Origin: an uncultured Gammaproteobacteria bacterium | Lineage (GTDB): Bacteria > Pseudomonadota > Gammaproteobacteria > Pseudomonadales > Pseudohongiellaceae | Assembly (NCBI GenBank): GCA_903837345.1 | Contig: CAILUG010000009.1 | Span: 91,746 to 155,745 of the forward strand | Length of the DNA stretch: 64,000 nt | Direction of reading: 5' to 3' | Shown here: positions 53,274 to 62,296 of the stretch, one piece after another | Layout of the letters: each line of letters starts with the position of its first letter | Position numbering within the stretch: position 1 is the first letter of the stretch | Translations under genes and position numbers: made by a program | Notes under the pieces: model-generated | Told to the model about the DNA's origin: nothing | Databases searched by the model: none | Seen by the model: the letters and a program-made list of their open reading frames with translations, nothing else

Positions 53274-54539
53274 TCACGGGAAGCCACCACCATTGCCACG
53301 ACGGAAGCCGCCACCACCATCTTTGCGGAAATTCTTGTTGGGCTTTTTCTCGCCAGTGCTGACCGGTTTCGGGACATCGGCAGGCAACAGCACTTTCGCG
53401 CCGTCACGCAGGCGGTCGCCGCCCTCGGTGACCACGAGATCGCCGGCGGCCAGGCCCTCGGTGACTACCACGTTTTCACCGTCAACCACGCCCAGCGCCA
53501 CCGGTTGCACTGTCACCGTGCTGTCGCCATTGACCTTGTAAACGAAAGTGCTCACCACACCATTGGGAGCGCCGCGTTGTACAGCAGCGTTGGGCATGAT
53601 GAGCTGATCGCTCAAGGTGTTTACCAGCAGCCGGATGTTCACGAACTGGTTCGGATACAGCACGCCCGCGCTGTTGTCGAAAATGGCACGCAGCTTGATC
53701 GTACCGGTAGTGGCGTCGATCTGGTTGTCGAGGGTGGCGAGTTTGCCGCTTGCCAGCAATTTGTTGTTGCTGCGGTCATACGCATCAACCACCAGCGTAG
53801 CGCCGCTGTGCAGGCGCTGCTGGATGGTGGTGACGTTATCTTCCGGAATCGAAAAAATCGCAGTGATCGGGTTCATTTGTGTGATCACGACTATGCCGTT
53901 GGCATCGCCGATGGTGACATAGTTGCCCTGGTCGACCTGACGCAGTCCGGCCTGGCCGGTGACCGGCGACACGATGTGGGCGTACTGCAGATTGAGTGCA
54001 GCAGTGTTGACCAGTGCAGTGTCGGCAGCAACAGTGCCTTCATATTGGGCTACCAGTGCCCGCTGGGTATCGACCTGCTGTGCCGATATGCCATCTTCTG
54101 CCAGCAAACCCTGGTAACGGCTTAGATCCAGACGCGCATTGGCCAACAGTGCTTCATCACGACTCTGGTTGGCCTTGGCCTGGTTCAGCGCCGATTCGTA
54201 GGGACGCGGGTCTATCTGGGCCAGGAAATCCCCTTCATGGACCAGTTGGCCCTCCTGAAAGGCGATTTTCTGGAGTTGACCGCTGATCTGGGTTTTTACC
54301 GTGACAGTCGCCAACGGGGATATCGCCCCCAGTGCCGGAATACGCACGGCAATGTCGCCAGCAGTAACTGCTGCCACCGAAACTGCGGCCGGTCCGTTGC
54401 CGTTGAATCCGCGCTCGTTGCCCGCCGTGCTGGTTGCCGGCTGAAAATGGCGGTATACAAGGTAAGTCGCTGCACCAAGCACAATGATGATGGTCAGGAT
54501 GCCTGGCAAAGACCGGGCCCGGCGAAGTAAAGCCTGCAT
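53274..54539 (-). CDS. mdtA: RND periplasmic adaptor MdtA/MuxA-like
   Basis: A 421-residue membrane fusion protein. The N-terminal anchor is ILTIIIVLGAATYLVYRHF. The lipoyl/hairpin part has ALGAISPLATVTVKTQISGQ and FLAQIDPRPYESALNQAKAN; VTGQAGLRQVDQGNYVTIGD and LYPNQFVNIRLLV follow. The C-terminus is unusual: a basic, glycine-rich tail (FRKDGGGGFRRGNGGGFP). It joins MdtBC to the outer-membrane channel. The start follows CTGGAG. No two-component or TetR/MarR regulator lies next to the operon; the 185 bp upstream is AT-rich and presumably holds the promoter. Confidence 0.95.
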   Translation of the reverse strand: MQALLRRARSLPGILTIIIVLGAATYLVYRHFQPATSTAGNERGFNGNGPAAVSVAAVTAGDIAVRIPALGAISPLATVTVKTQISGQLQKIAFQEGQLVHEGDFLAQIDPRPYESALNQAKANQSRDEALLANARLDLSRYQGLLAEDGISAQQVDTQRALVAQYEGTVAADTALVNTAALNLQYAHIVSPVTGQAGLRQVDQGNYVTIGDANGIVVITQMNPITAIFSIPEDNVTTIQQRLHSGATLVVDAYDRSNNKLLASGKLATLDNQIDATTGTIKLRAIFDNSAGVLYPNQFVNIRLLVNTLSDQLIMPNAAVQRGAPNGVVSTFVYKVNGDSTVTVQPVALGVVDGENVVVTEGLAAGDLVVTEGGDRLRDGAKVLLPADVPKPVSTGEKKPNKNFRKDGGGGFRRGNGGGFP

Positions 54540-54724
54540 TGAACACTCCAGGAATTCGATAAATATTTATTATGGGAAGCCTAACAGGCCAATTTAACGC
54601 AATTATGAAAGTTTCGCTGACAGAGTGAACAATTGATTAACAATTCAGTTTTGCAGGAATCGTGAAATGCCATCACCGACCTGCTATCGAAGGGTGCCGG
54701 GGTTCCTTTCAAAAGCAGCTTGAA

Positions 54725-55552
54725 TCAGGCCGTGCGCAAACGGCTGATCAGCTCGTCCTCGGCATATTGCTCGGTGTCCAGCACCAGCCGGTCCTGCACC
54801 AGTTGCAGCTCGTGAAATACATACATGACGAGGATGCAAAGGGTCAGCGCGGTGAAGGTGGAGTTGAAGGAGAGACCGAGGCCGGAGGTCAGCGCCGCCG
54901 GATTGGTGCTGTTCAGCACGAATTGGGCGCTTTCCAGTGCCTCGCCCAGGCCGCGGACCGTACCCACGAATCCTATGGCCGGGATCGACCACACCGCAAA
55001 GCGGATGGTCGAGAGCTCCGCATCCAGGCGGGTGGCTTCGATTTCACAGCTGTGGTGCACGGTAGTGGCAGCATCCTGGATGTTGCGGGTGGCACCGAAG
55101 CGCTTGAGCGCCGACTTCAGTACGCGCGGCACCACGGTTTCCCGCAAATACGCGGGCAGTTGGTCAAAGCGGCGCAGATGATCGCGCGCATCATCCGGCA
55201 ATATGCAGGCGCCGGGTTGCAACTGCAGGATGTCGTCTTCCAGCAATTTGCGCGAACGTTTGGCATTGGCGACCCGCAAGCCTGCCAGCAGCAAGGCCCA
55301 CACAGTCACAATGACTGAAGTTTCCGGTTCCGGCTCGGCAATCACCACCAGAATGGAACGGGTGGGTTTGTATTTGGGATCGGCATCAACCAGCGCTTGC
55401 TGCTCAACACGCCATTCCACCGCCGAAGGGCGCACATAAACCGCATAGGTGACCTGGATGATCAGCACCACCACCAGCAGCAGCGCGATGCTCATGAAGC
55501 GGTCGAGTGTCTTGTTGGTTTGCAGCACACCCAACCATTCGGAAAAATTCAT
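54725..55552 (-). CDS. MotA/TolQ/ExbB-family proton channel protein
   Basis: A 275-residue inner-membrane protein. A first helix (MSIALLLVVVLIIQVTYAVY) is followed by a loop with SILVVIAEPEPETSV and a second hydrophobic part (VIVTVWALLLAGLRV). The C-terminal two-helix unit carries WSIPAIGFVGTVRGLGEALE and LSFNSTFTALTLCILVMYVF, the TolQ/ExbB motif with the pore threonines. In Tol-Pal, Exb and Mot systems this subunit forms a pentamer around a TolR/ExbD/MotB dimer. No such classical partner adjoins, but two VWA proteins 6-8 kb away have ExbD-like N-terminal helices. It is divergent from the TPR gene across 282 bp. Confidence 0.85.
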   Translation of the reverse strand: MNFSEWLGVLQTNKTLDRFMSIALLLVVVLIIQVTYAVYVRPSAVEWRVEQQALVDADPKYKPTRSILVVIAEPEPETSVIVTVWALLLAGLRVANAKRSRKLLEDDILQLQPGACILPDDARDHLRRFDQLPAYLRETVVPRVLKSALKRFGATRNIQDAATTVHHSCEIEATRLDAELSTIRFAVWSIPAIGFVGTVRGLGEALESAQFVLNSTNPAALTSGLGLSFNSTFTALTLCILVMYVFHELQLVQDRLVLDTEQYAEDELISRLRTA

Positions 55553-55834
55553 GCTATTGCCACCTCGGTTATTCAGGCATCGCTGATGCTATCGCAGAAT
55601 ATCAGCGGGTGCGAACAATGCCAGAACGCGGCAATAGTGCATCAAATATCGGCTGATTCTTCAGTTGGGGTTAAGCTAAAACGGCAAAAGCACGGGGCTC
55701 GGGCACGGCTTTCAGGCTATAAATCAACTTATTGTCCGAGTGTTGGGCAAGGCCCCTGAAATCAGGGGATAATCGCGCAGTCTGCCAGCGCCCCTGCTGG
55801 AGTTTGGACTGGGACCAGGTTCGAAACATTCCGC
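55553..55834. promoter_or_regulatory. Divergent intergenic region with a perfect hairpin
   Basis: The 282 bp between the TolQ-like and TPR genes should hold both promoters. At 55753-55768 is CCCCTGA-AA-TCAGGGG, a perfect 7-bp stem with a two-base loop, followed at once by a -10-like GATAAT (55768-55773). The dyad could be an operator for a repressor controlling the plus-strand run. No -35 is convincing. Confidence 0.4.
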
Positions 55835-57352
55835 ATGAAAGAAACTACCACCGCACAGACTTCCGGAGCAGCTGAGCCAGAGGCGCGCCAGCCACATGCG
55901 CCTTCCCTCGGCATGAGCGAACAGCTGGCGCTGCGCAAGGCACAACAAAAAACCAACAAGGTGCTATGGGGCATTTTCGGCCTGTTGCTGGTGCTGGTGG
56001 GTGTGGTGATTTTTGTATTGCCCACCTACGTGCGCCCGCCGGCCCCCAAGGTGGCTGCCGCACCCGCAGCAACCGCCGCCGCGCCGGCCCCCGCCGCCGA
56101 CACCCCGTTTGAAGAAGCCCAGCGACTGCGTCTGCGCGAAACAGCCCAGAACACGCTCGCATCGCTGCTGGCGTTGCAGGCCACGCTTGAGCAGAAACAG
56201 GTGGCAAGCTGGGCAGGGGAGAGTTTCAACGCAGCACTGGCCCAGGCCAGGACTGGTGATGAAGCCTATGCCATCCAGCAGTTTGCCAAGGCCAATGAGC
56301 TCTATCAGGCAGCGTTGACCGGGTTGCAACAGATCAGCGACAGCCAAAACCCCGTGTTTGCTGCTGCAATGAAGGAAGCCGCTGCAGCCTATGGCGCAGG
56401 AGCTGCGGCCACCGCCGAAGCTGCCTATCGCAAAGCGCTGCTGCTGCAGCCCGACAGTGCAGAGGCCGCCACCGGGTTGAAGCGTTCGCAGGTGCTGCCG
56501 CAAGTGCTCAAATTGATGAATGAGGGCCGCAGCAACCAGGCCGCCCAGCAGCTGGAAGCCGCGCGTGAGTCGTATCAACAGGCCGTTGCACTCGATGGCG
56601 CCTATGGCGCAGCGACTGCTGCCGTGAAGGAAATCAACGCCGCCATCGCCGAACGCAATTTTTCCGGCGCAATGTCGCGCGGCTTTGCAGCGATGCAAAA
56701 GGGCCAGTATGAGCAGGCGCTGGCCGCATTCAATCAGGCCCAGACCCTGCGCCCCGGCGCCGCCGAAATAAGTGCCGCCATTGCACAAGTCAACGACAGG
56801 CAAAGCTCTGCCTCTTTGAATGTGCACATGGAAGCAGCCACCAGACTGGAAGCCGCTGAATCGTGGCAGAGCGCAATTGATGAATGGAATCAGGCGCTGG
56901 CCGTGGATCCCAATCTGGTGAAAGCCCAGCAAGGCCTCAAGCGCAGCCAGAGCCGCAATCAGCTGGATCTGTTTCTGAATGGCACCATTGCCAGTCCGCT
57001 GCGGCTGGCCGATGAAGCCGTGTACAAGCAGACCGAGCAGGTGCTCGGCGAGGCTGGCAAGCTCACCAATGCCGGCCCGGGATTGCAGGCCAGGATACAG
57101 AAGGTGCGTGATTACCTGGCGCGCATGCGTATTGCGGCCAAGGTGCAATTGCAATCGGATGGTCTCACCAAAGTCACCCTCTATCATGTAAACGAGCTTG
57201 GCACTTTTACCAGCCAGAGTGTGAGCCTGACGCCGGGCGCCTATACCGCAGTGGGAGTGCGCAACGGTTATCGCGATGTGCGCCAGGAATTTGTGGTAAA
57301 CATTGACGGACAAGCCCCCGTAGTCACTGTCATCTGTCACGAAGCCATCTAG
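55835..57352 (+). CDS. Membrane-anchored TPR-type protein
   Basis: A 505-residue protein. Residues 1-45 are polar and cytoplasmic, then one helix (VLWGIFGLLLVLVGVVIFVL) and an Ala/Pro-rich linker (KVAAAPAATAAAPAPAADTP). The periplasmic body is almost all helical with TPR-like units, for example AYRKALLLQPDSAEAATGLK, AFNQAQTLRPGAAEISAAI and EWNQALAVDPNLVKAQQGLK. The last 90 residues are beta-like (TKVTLYHVNELGTFTSQSVS and AYTAVGVRNGYRDVRQEF), similar to a PEGA-type fold. It starts the plus-strand run; the next gene begins 21 bp after its stop. A scaffold role for the cluster is inferred. Confidence 0.8.
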   Translation: MKETTTAQTSGAAEPEARQPHAPSLGMSEQLALRKAQQKTNKVLWGIFGLLLVLVGVVIFVLPTYVRPPAPKVAAAPAATAAAPAPAADTPFEEAQRLRLRETAQNTLASLLALQATLEQKQVASWAGESFNAALAQARTGDEAYAIQQFAKANELYQAALTGLQQISDSQNPVFAAAMKEAAAAYGAGAAATAEAAYRKALLLQPDSAEAATGLKRSQVLPQVLKLMNEGRSNQAAQQLEAARESYQQAVALDGAYGAATAAVKEINAAIAERNFSGAMSRGFAAMQKGQYEQALAAFNQAQTLRPGAAEISAAIAQVNDRQSSASLNVHMEAATRLEAAESWQSAIDEWNQALAVDPNLVKAQQGLKRSQSRNQLDLFLNGTIASPLRLADEAVYKQTEQVLGEAGKLTNAGPGLQARIQKVRDYLARMRIAAKVQLQSDGLTKVTLYHVNELGTFTSQSVSLTPGAYTAVGVRNGYRDVRQEFVVNIDGQAPVVTVICHEAI

Positions 57353-57373
57353 GACGCCTCCGGGCCGTTAACC

Positions 57374-59458
57374 ATGTCTGATCAACCCGAACAGCAAACC
57401 CCTCACCATCCGGACGATGAGCCCATAGTCCCGGTTGAGTTCACGCCACTGGCGAGTGAGCGCAAGCGCTGGCAGCGTCCCAGTGTTGTCAGCGTTGCGG
57501 TGGGCCTGGCCTTGCTGGTGTTTGGTTCTGTCAGCTGGTTTGCAGTGACCGCGCGTTCGGTTTCGTTCGAAGTGATGCCGCGCGAGGCAGTGGTCTCCAT
57601 GTCCGGCCGTCTGGCGATAAAAGTCCGCTCTCGTTACCTGGTGCGACCAGGTGAAACCCATGTCAGTGCGAAGCTGGAGGGTTTTCACGACTTGAACTCC
57701 ACCATCACAGTGGGCGACAGCCAGACGCAAACGTTCAATCTGAAACTGGTGCCGCTGCCGGGTTTTCTGGATGTGGATACTGCCGGAGTAAGCGGCGCTG
57801 AAGTGCGCGCCGATGGCAAGCTGGTGGGCACCACACCGCTCCAGCATATTGAACTCACGGCCGGCGAACATATTGTGTCCATCCACAATGATCGCTATGA
57901 ACCGCTCGAAACCACGGTCGAAATAGAAGGCCGTTCATCCAGCCAGTCGTTGTCATTGTTGCTGGTGCCGCTGTGGGCCGATGTGGCATTCGCGTCCAAT
58001 CCGCCCGGTGCGACTGTGAGCATTGATGGCAAGGATGCCGGCACCACGCCGCTCACCAGCCAGGTGCTCGCCGGTGAACATGAAGTAGTGGTCAAACTCG
58101 CTGCCCACAAAGCCTGGACCGGCAACATCACCGTGGTGGCCCGCCAGAATCTCACGCTGCCAACAGTCACTTTGCAACAAGCCGATGGATTGGTGCTGTT
58201 GCGTTCCACACCCAGCAAAGCCGGCGTAACCGTGGATGGTACCTATAAAGGTGTGACGCCGCTGGAACTGACGCTGGCGCCGGGCCGTTCGCATCAACTG
58301 ACGTTTTTCCTCAATGGCTACAAGGAAACCACGCGCGAGATCCGCACCAGCGCCGCCGAAGAAAGTGCGGTCACTGTCACGCTGGACCCGGTGCTGAGTT
58401 CAGTCACCATCAAAGCCACACCCGCCGATTCCGATCTCTTTATCAATGGCGAGCCCAAGGGCAAAGCCAACCAGAACATTGAATTGCTCGCGGCCAGCCA
58501 GACCATCGAAGTGCGTCACGACGGTTACGTGCCCTACACAACCACTTTCGTTTCGCGCCCCGGCATGGAACAACAACTGACTGTGGTGCTGAAAACAATT
58601 GCGCAGCAGAAGCAGGAATCCATCAAGGCGGAAATCACCACCGTCAACGGACAAAAACTGAAACTGGTTTATCCGGGCAATTTTGTGATGGGCTCATCGC
58701 GGCGTGAAGCCGGACGCCAGGCCAATGAAGTACTGCGCAATGTATCGCTCACCAGGCCGTTCTATCTGTCACTCACCGAAGTTACCAATGCGCAGTTTGC
58801 TGCGTTCGATGCCAAACATTCCTCAGGCAGGGTCCAGAACCAGAGTCTCGGCAACGACAATCAGCCGGTAGTGCATGTCAGCTGGGACCAGGCAGCGCGT
58901 TACACCAACTGGCTGAGCGAGAGAGAAAACCTGAAACCGTTCTACAAGTTGGAAGCCGACAAAGTGGTCGGTATTGACGCCGACAGCAACGGCTATCGTC
59001 TGCCCACCGAAGCGGAATGGGAGTGGGCGGCCCGCGTCAACGGCGATCCGAACAGTCTGATGAGGTTTCCGTGGGGCGATACCTTGCCGCCACCAGCCAA
59101 CCAGGGCAATTACGCCGATATCTCTGCTGCCAGCATCCTCGGCCGGGTGCTGAGTGATTACAACGACGGCTTTGCGGTGTCAGCGCCGGTAGCCAGTTTC
59201 CCCGCCAATGCCAACGGTTTTTACGACATCGGCGGCAACGTGGCGGAATGGGTTCATGATTGGTATGGCGTCGGCGCCACCACTGGCACCGACATCGAGA
59301 AAAATCCGCTCGGTCCCGGCACTGGCACCTATCATGTGATCCGCGGTTCCAGCTGGGCACATGCATCAGTGACTGAATTGCGGCTTTCCTACCGGGATTA
59401 CAACAATGCCGATCGTGACGATGTGGGCTTCCGTATTGCCCGCTACCTCGGAGAATAG
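57374..59458 (+). CDS. PEGA-repeat protein with C-terminal FGE/sulfatase-modifying-factor fold
   Basis: A 694-residue membrane-anchored protein. A cytoplasmic 35-residue N-terminus is followed by one helix (VVSVAVGLALLVFGSVSWFA). Four PEGA-like repeats cover about residues 130-400, seen as GAEVRADGKLVGTTPLQHIE, GATVSIDGKDAGTTPL, AGVTVDGTYKGVTPLELTLA and SDLFINGEPKGKANQN. Residues about 425-690 are an FGE-sulfatase fold: LVYPGNFVMGSSRREAG, GYRLPTEAEWEWAAR, GFYDIGGNVAEWVHDWYG and DVGFRIARYLGE. The protein has no cysteine at all, so the copper-binding pair of true formylglycine-generating enzymes is missing; a binding or scaffolding role is more likely. Confidence 0.85.
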   Translation: MSDQPEQQTPHHPDDEPIVPVEFTPLASERKRWQRPSVVSVAVGLALLVFGSVSWFAVTARSVSFEVMPREAVVSMSGRLAIKVRSRYLVRPGETHVSAKLEGFHDLNSTITVGDSQTQTFNLKLVPLPGFLDVDTAGVSGAEVRADGKLVGTTPLQHIELTAGEHIVSIHNDRYEPLETTVEIEGRSSSQSLSLLLVPLWADVAFASNPPGATVSIDGKDAGTTPLTSQVLAGEHEVVVKLAAHKAWTGNITVVARQNLTLPTVTLQQADGLVLLRSTPSKAGVTVDGTYKGVTPLELTLAPGRSHQLTFFLNGYKETTREIRTSAAEESAVTVTLDPVLSSVTIKATPADSDLFINGEPKGKANQNIELLAASQTIEVRHDGYVPYTTTFVSRPGMEQQLTVVLKTIAQQKQESIKAEITTVNGQKLKLVYPGNFVMGSSRREAGRQANEVLRNVSLTRPFYLSLTEVTNAQFAAFDAKHSSGRVQNQSLGNDNQPVVHVSWDQAARYTNWLSERENLKPFYKLEADKVVGIDADSNGYRLPTEAEWEWAARVNGDPNSLMRFPWGDTLPPPANQGNYADISAASILGRVLSDYNDGFAVSAPVASFPANANGFYDIGGNVAEWVHDWYGVGATTGTDIEKNPLGPGTGTYHVIRGSSWAHASVTELRLSYRDYNNADRDDVGFRIARYLGE

Positions 59459-59459
59459 A

Positions 59460-59798
59460 ATGCGTGTCGTGCCCAGTGCATTGCTGCTGCTTATGATGAT
59501 TCAGGTGCCTGCACTGCTGGCAGCTGAACCACCGTTGCCAAGAATCACTGCAGAGGCGAAGGCAAAACAGGAAACGCTTTCTGCCAGTGATGCCAAAATT
59601 GCGGCCGACATGCTGGCGAAAGAAGCGGAAGTGCGGGCGGCAGAAGCCAAGGCCGGCCCTGCGGCGCCAGCGGTACCTGATGCAGGCAAGGCGGCTGCCA
59701 CAGCCAGGCCGGCGGCGTCTGCCAAAGGCAGTCCAGACTTTGTTCCCACAGTAAAAATCAACGAAGATTTGCCAGTGGCGTTTCCGGCGGACATATAA
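59460..59798 (+). CDS. Small exported Ala-rich protein
   Basis: A 112-residue exported protein: signal peptide MRVVPSALLLLMMIQVPALL, then an Ala/Lys/Glu-rich helix (AKIAADMLAKEAEVRAAEAK), a Pro/Ala linker, and a short C-terminal block FVPTVKINEDLPVAFPADI. The last segment looks like a conserved interaction peptide. The ATG follows the preceding stop directly (one base apart), and the next gene begins 3 bp after its stop, so it is embedded in the operon. Function unknown. Confidence 0.7.
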   Translation: MRVVPSALLLLMMIQVPALLAAEPPLPRITAEAKAKQETLSASDAKIAADMLAKEAEVRAAEAKAGPAAPAVPDAGKAAATARPAASAKGSPDFVPTVKINEDLPVAFPADI

Positions 59799-59801
59799 CC
59801 C

Positions 59802-61178
59802 ATGACCCAGTCCGCTCCCGATAATCCGTCAGTGCAACCAACTGCAACTCCGTTCCTGATTGAACTGCAGGATCACAATATTTGCGTGCGTTCACAGTAC
59901 GAAGTGATTGCCCGCAGCCCCGGCTTCGCCAATATTGTCGGCGCTGTGCCGGTATTTGGCGAAGCTGCGCGCAGCCAGGCGCGCCAGCATCCACGCCACA
60001 GCTTCAACAATTTCTGGTCGCAACTGAGTCTGGATCCGCTCAACATCAAGAACAGGCATTTCCGCCACACCGCGGATCTGGCCTACAGTCACCTCAATTC
60101 CCTCACCAAAGATCTCAGCATGGAGCACGGCGCCGTGCTGGCAGTGCCGGCCAACTACACGCGTGCGCAACTTGCGGTATTGCTGGGTGTGGCCAAACAG
60201 TGGGCCTTCGCCACGGTGGGGCTGGTGGATCTGGCGTTGCTGCAGGCAGCCGGCGCTATTGATGCCAACAGCAGCGACAGCATCGTGATTGATCTGCAGC
60301 TGCATCAGACCGTGCTGAGCAGCTTCCGCAAAATTGACGGCCATCTGGTCAAGGATCGCGTGGTGCAGATTCCGTTTGCGGGGCTTTTGGCCTTGCAGGA
60401 TGCCTGGCTCAACATGATCACTGACGAATTCATCCGCCAGAGCCGTTTCGATCCGCAGCGCGATGCCGAATCCGAACAGTACATCGTCAATCAACTGGGC
60501 AAGCTGCTCACCTCCAGCCACAACCACAATGAACTGTTGCTGGAGATCAACCTGAAAGGCACCGTGCACCAGGCTCATCTCACCTTCAGCCAGTTTGAAC
60601 AGAAGGCGCTGCCGATATTCGAGCGTATCAACCAGGAGCTGGACGCCTTGCGCAATCCTGCGACTGCGTTGCATGTGGCTTCTGCCCATGTGAATCTGCC
60701 GGGCCTGACTCGCGCGATCCCTGGATTGGTTGCGCTGGACGATGAACACGCGGTTGCCGCGTGCCTGCGCTACCTCGCCCATATCCGGCGCGCGCCTGAC
60801 AGCCTGCAACTGATCACCCGGTTGCCACTGGCACCTGCCGCGGCGCCCGGCAACATTCCCACCCTCACGCGTGTGCCGACCCATGTATTGTTCCAGCACA
60901 AAGCCCACGTGTTGCCGATGGGTCGACTCACCATTGGCGCTGCAGCGGCAGCGCTGGAAAGTGCGCGCGTGATGCCGCTGACCATCGGGGGTTTCAGCGG
61001 TGCCGTGGCTTTGGTGCGCAGCAATCGTGGCCTGCAACTGGAGCTGCATACTGCCGCCCCCGTGCTAGTCAATGGCCACAGCGTACAGAACGGTCAAACC
61101 CTGGTAATGGGTGACACCCTGCAACTGGGCACCAACGGCGCCGTGCTGCAACTGATCGTGGTGGAGCACACCACATGA
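59802..61178 (+). CDS. Actin/Hsp70-like protein with degenerate FHA-like C-terminus
   Basis: A 458-residue soluble protein without signal or membrane helix. Residues about 10-330 resemble the actin/Hsp70 (ASKHA) fold: the start FLIELQDHNICVRSQYEV, the Hsp70-like MEHGAVLAVPANYTRAQL and LLGVAKQWAFATVGLVDLAL, and IVIDLQLHQTVLSSFRKIDG as a possible second phosphate loop. The last 80 residues resemble an FHA domain (PVLVNGHSVQNGQTLVMGD) but lack the phosphopeptide-binding S-x-x-H. It is cytoplasmic, so it may relay an internal signal to the membrane parts. Its stop overlaps the next start (ATGA). Confidence 0.65.
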   Translation: MTQSAPDNPSVQPTATPFLIELQDHNICVRSQYEVIARSPGFANIVGAVPVFGEAARSQARQHPRHSFNNFWSQLSLDPLNIKNRHFRHTADLAYSHLNSLTKDLSMEHGAVLAVPANYTRAQLAVLLGVAKQWAFATVGLVDLALLQAAGAIDANSSDSIVIDLQLHQTVLSSFRKIDGHLVKDRVVQIPFAGLLALQDAWLNMITDEFIRQSRFDPQRDAESEQYIVNQLGKLLTSSHNHNELLLEINLKGTVHQAHLTFSQFEQKALPIFERINQELDALRNPATALHVASAHVNLPGLTRAIPGLVALDDEHAVAACLRYLAHIRRAPDSLQLITRLPLAPAAAPGNIPTLTRVPTHVLFQHKAHVLPMGRLTIGAAAAALESARVMPLTIGGFSGAVALVRSNRGLQLELHTAAPVLVNGHSVQNGQTLVMGDTLQLGTNGAVLQLIVVEHTT

Positions 61179-62263
61179 AGAAGAAACGTGGCGTTGACCC
61201 TGTCAGCATGTCGTTTCTTGACGTCATCTCGTGCGGTTTCGGTGCGGTGATCCTGTTGTTCATGGTGATGAAACACTCCGCCAATATCGAGTTGCCATCC
61301 GATGTTGTTGCCACGGTAGCGGAAACCAAATTGCTGGATGAAGAGATCAAAAACGGCAAGGAAGCCTTGGTACGAGTGCGCAACACGTTGTCCGATCTCG
61401 ATGAGCAGAATGCAAAAGCGCAAGGCCTGGCGCGCTCGATCCAGGACGAAATCAAAACTGCGCTCGATGAAGAGACCACCAAGGACAGCCGCACGCTGGC
61501 TGAAAAGGAAGACATCGCCAAACTGAAAGCCGACATCGAATCCTCGCAAAAAGAACTCGAACGCTTGCGGGCTGACGAAGACAAACTCAAGGGCAACAAC
61601 ATCCGCGAATTCGTCGGCAACGGCAATCGCCAGTATGTGACCGGCCTGGTGCTGGGCGGCAGCCGCATCCTGATTCTGGTGGACACCTCCGCCAGCATGC
61701 TCGACAACACCATCGTCAACATCCTGCGTCGCCGCAACATGCCCACGGCCGAGAAACTGGCTTCGCCCAAGTGGGTGCATGTGCGCAAAACCGTGGACTG
61801 GCTCACCACCCAGCTGCCGGTGCCAAGCCAGTACCAGATTTATACCTTCAGCAATGACGTGAAACCGTTGTTGCCCGGCACCGACGGCAAATGGCTGGAA
61901 GTGGCGGATGCCGGCCAGCTCAACAAGGCGGTGTCGACCTTGAGTCAGGTGGTGCCCAGCGAAGGCACCAATATGGAAAAACTGTTTGCGATGGTCAGGC
62001 GCATGAGTCCGCAGCCTGACAACATCTATCTGATTACCGATGGCCTGCCCACACAAGGATCGCGCGCCAAAAACCAGGGCAATGTGTCCGGCAAGGAGCG
62101 CGAGGAGCTGTTCGCGGCGGCGGTAAGAGAGTTGCCGCCCGGCATTCCGGTCAACACCATATTGGAGCCGCTGGAAGGTGATCCGATGGCGGCCGGTGCC
62201 TATTGGCGGCTGGCAGTAGAGACCAAGGGTTCGTTCATGATGCCGTCGGCAGACTGGCCATGA
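61175..62263 (+). CDS. VWA-domain protein with ExbD/TolR-like N-terminal helix
   Basis: A 362-residue protein. A basic start (MKKKRGVDP) leads into VSMSFLDVISCGFGAVILLF, a single helix with Asp16 near its beginning as in the proton-carrying helix of ExbD and TolR (TPFIDVVLVLL-like). Residues about 40-145 are a charged coiled coil. The VWA domain follows with MIDAS D170-T-S-A-S174 in LILVDTSASMLDN, the threonine in SEGTNMEKLF and the aspartate in IYLITDGLPTQG. The domain would lie in the periplasm. It overlaps the upstream gene by four bases; a second paralogous VWA gene follows after 33 bp. Confidence 0.85.
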   Translation: MKKKRGVDPVSMSFLDVISCGFGAVILLFMVMKHSANIELPSDVVATVAETKLLDEEIKNGKEALVRVRNTLSDLDEQNAKAQGLARSIQDEIKTALDEETTKDSRTLAEKEDIAKLKADIESSQKELERLRADEDKLKGNNIREFVGNGNRQYVTGLVLGGSRILILVDTSASMLDNTIVNILRRRNMPTAEKLASPKWVHVRKTVDWLTTQLPVPSQYQIYTFSNDVKPLLPGTDGKWLEVADAGQLNKAVSTLSQVVPSEGTNMEKLFAMVRRMSPQPDNIYLITDGLPTQGSRAKNQGNVSGKEREELFAAAVRELPPGIPVNTILEPLEGDPMAAGAYWRLAVETKGSFMMPSADWP

Positions 62264-62296
62264 GCACTGTAATGCTGAAACGGATGCATAGTTGAG

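Noticed and set aside
57374..59458. Formylglycine-generating enzyme for sulfatase activation
   Set aside because: The fold is there, but the protein has no cysteine and no sulfatase gene lies near.
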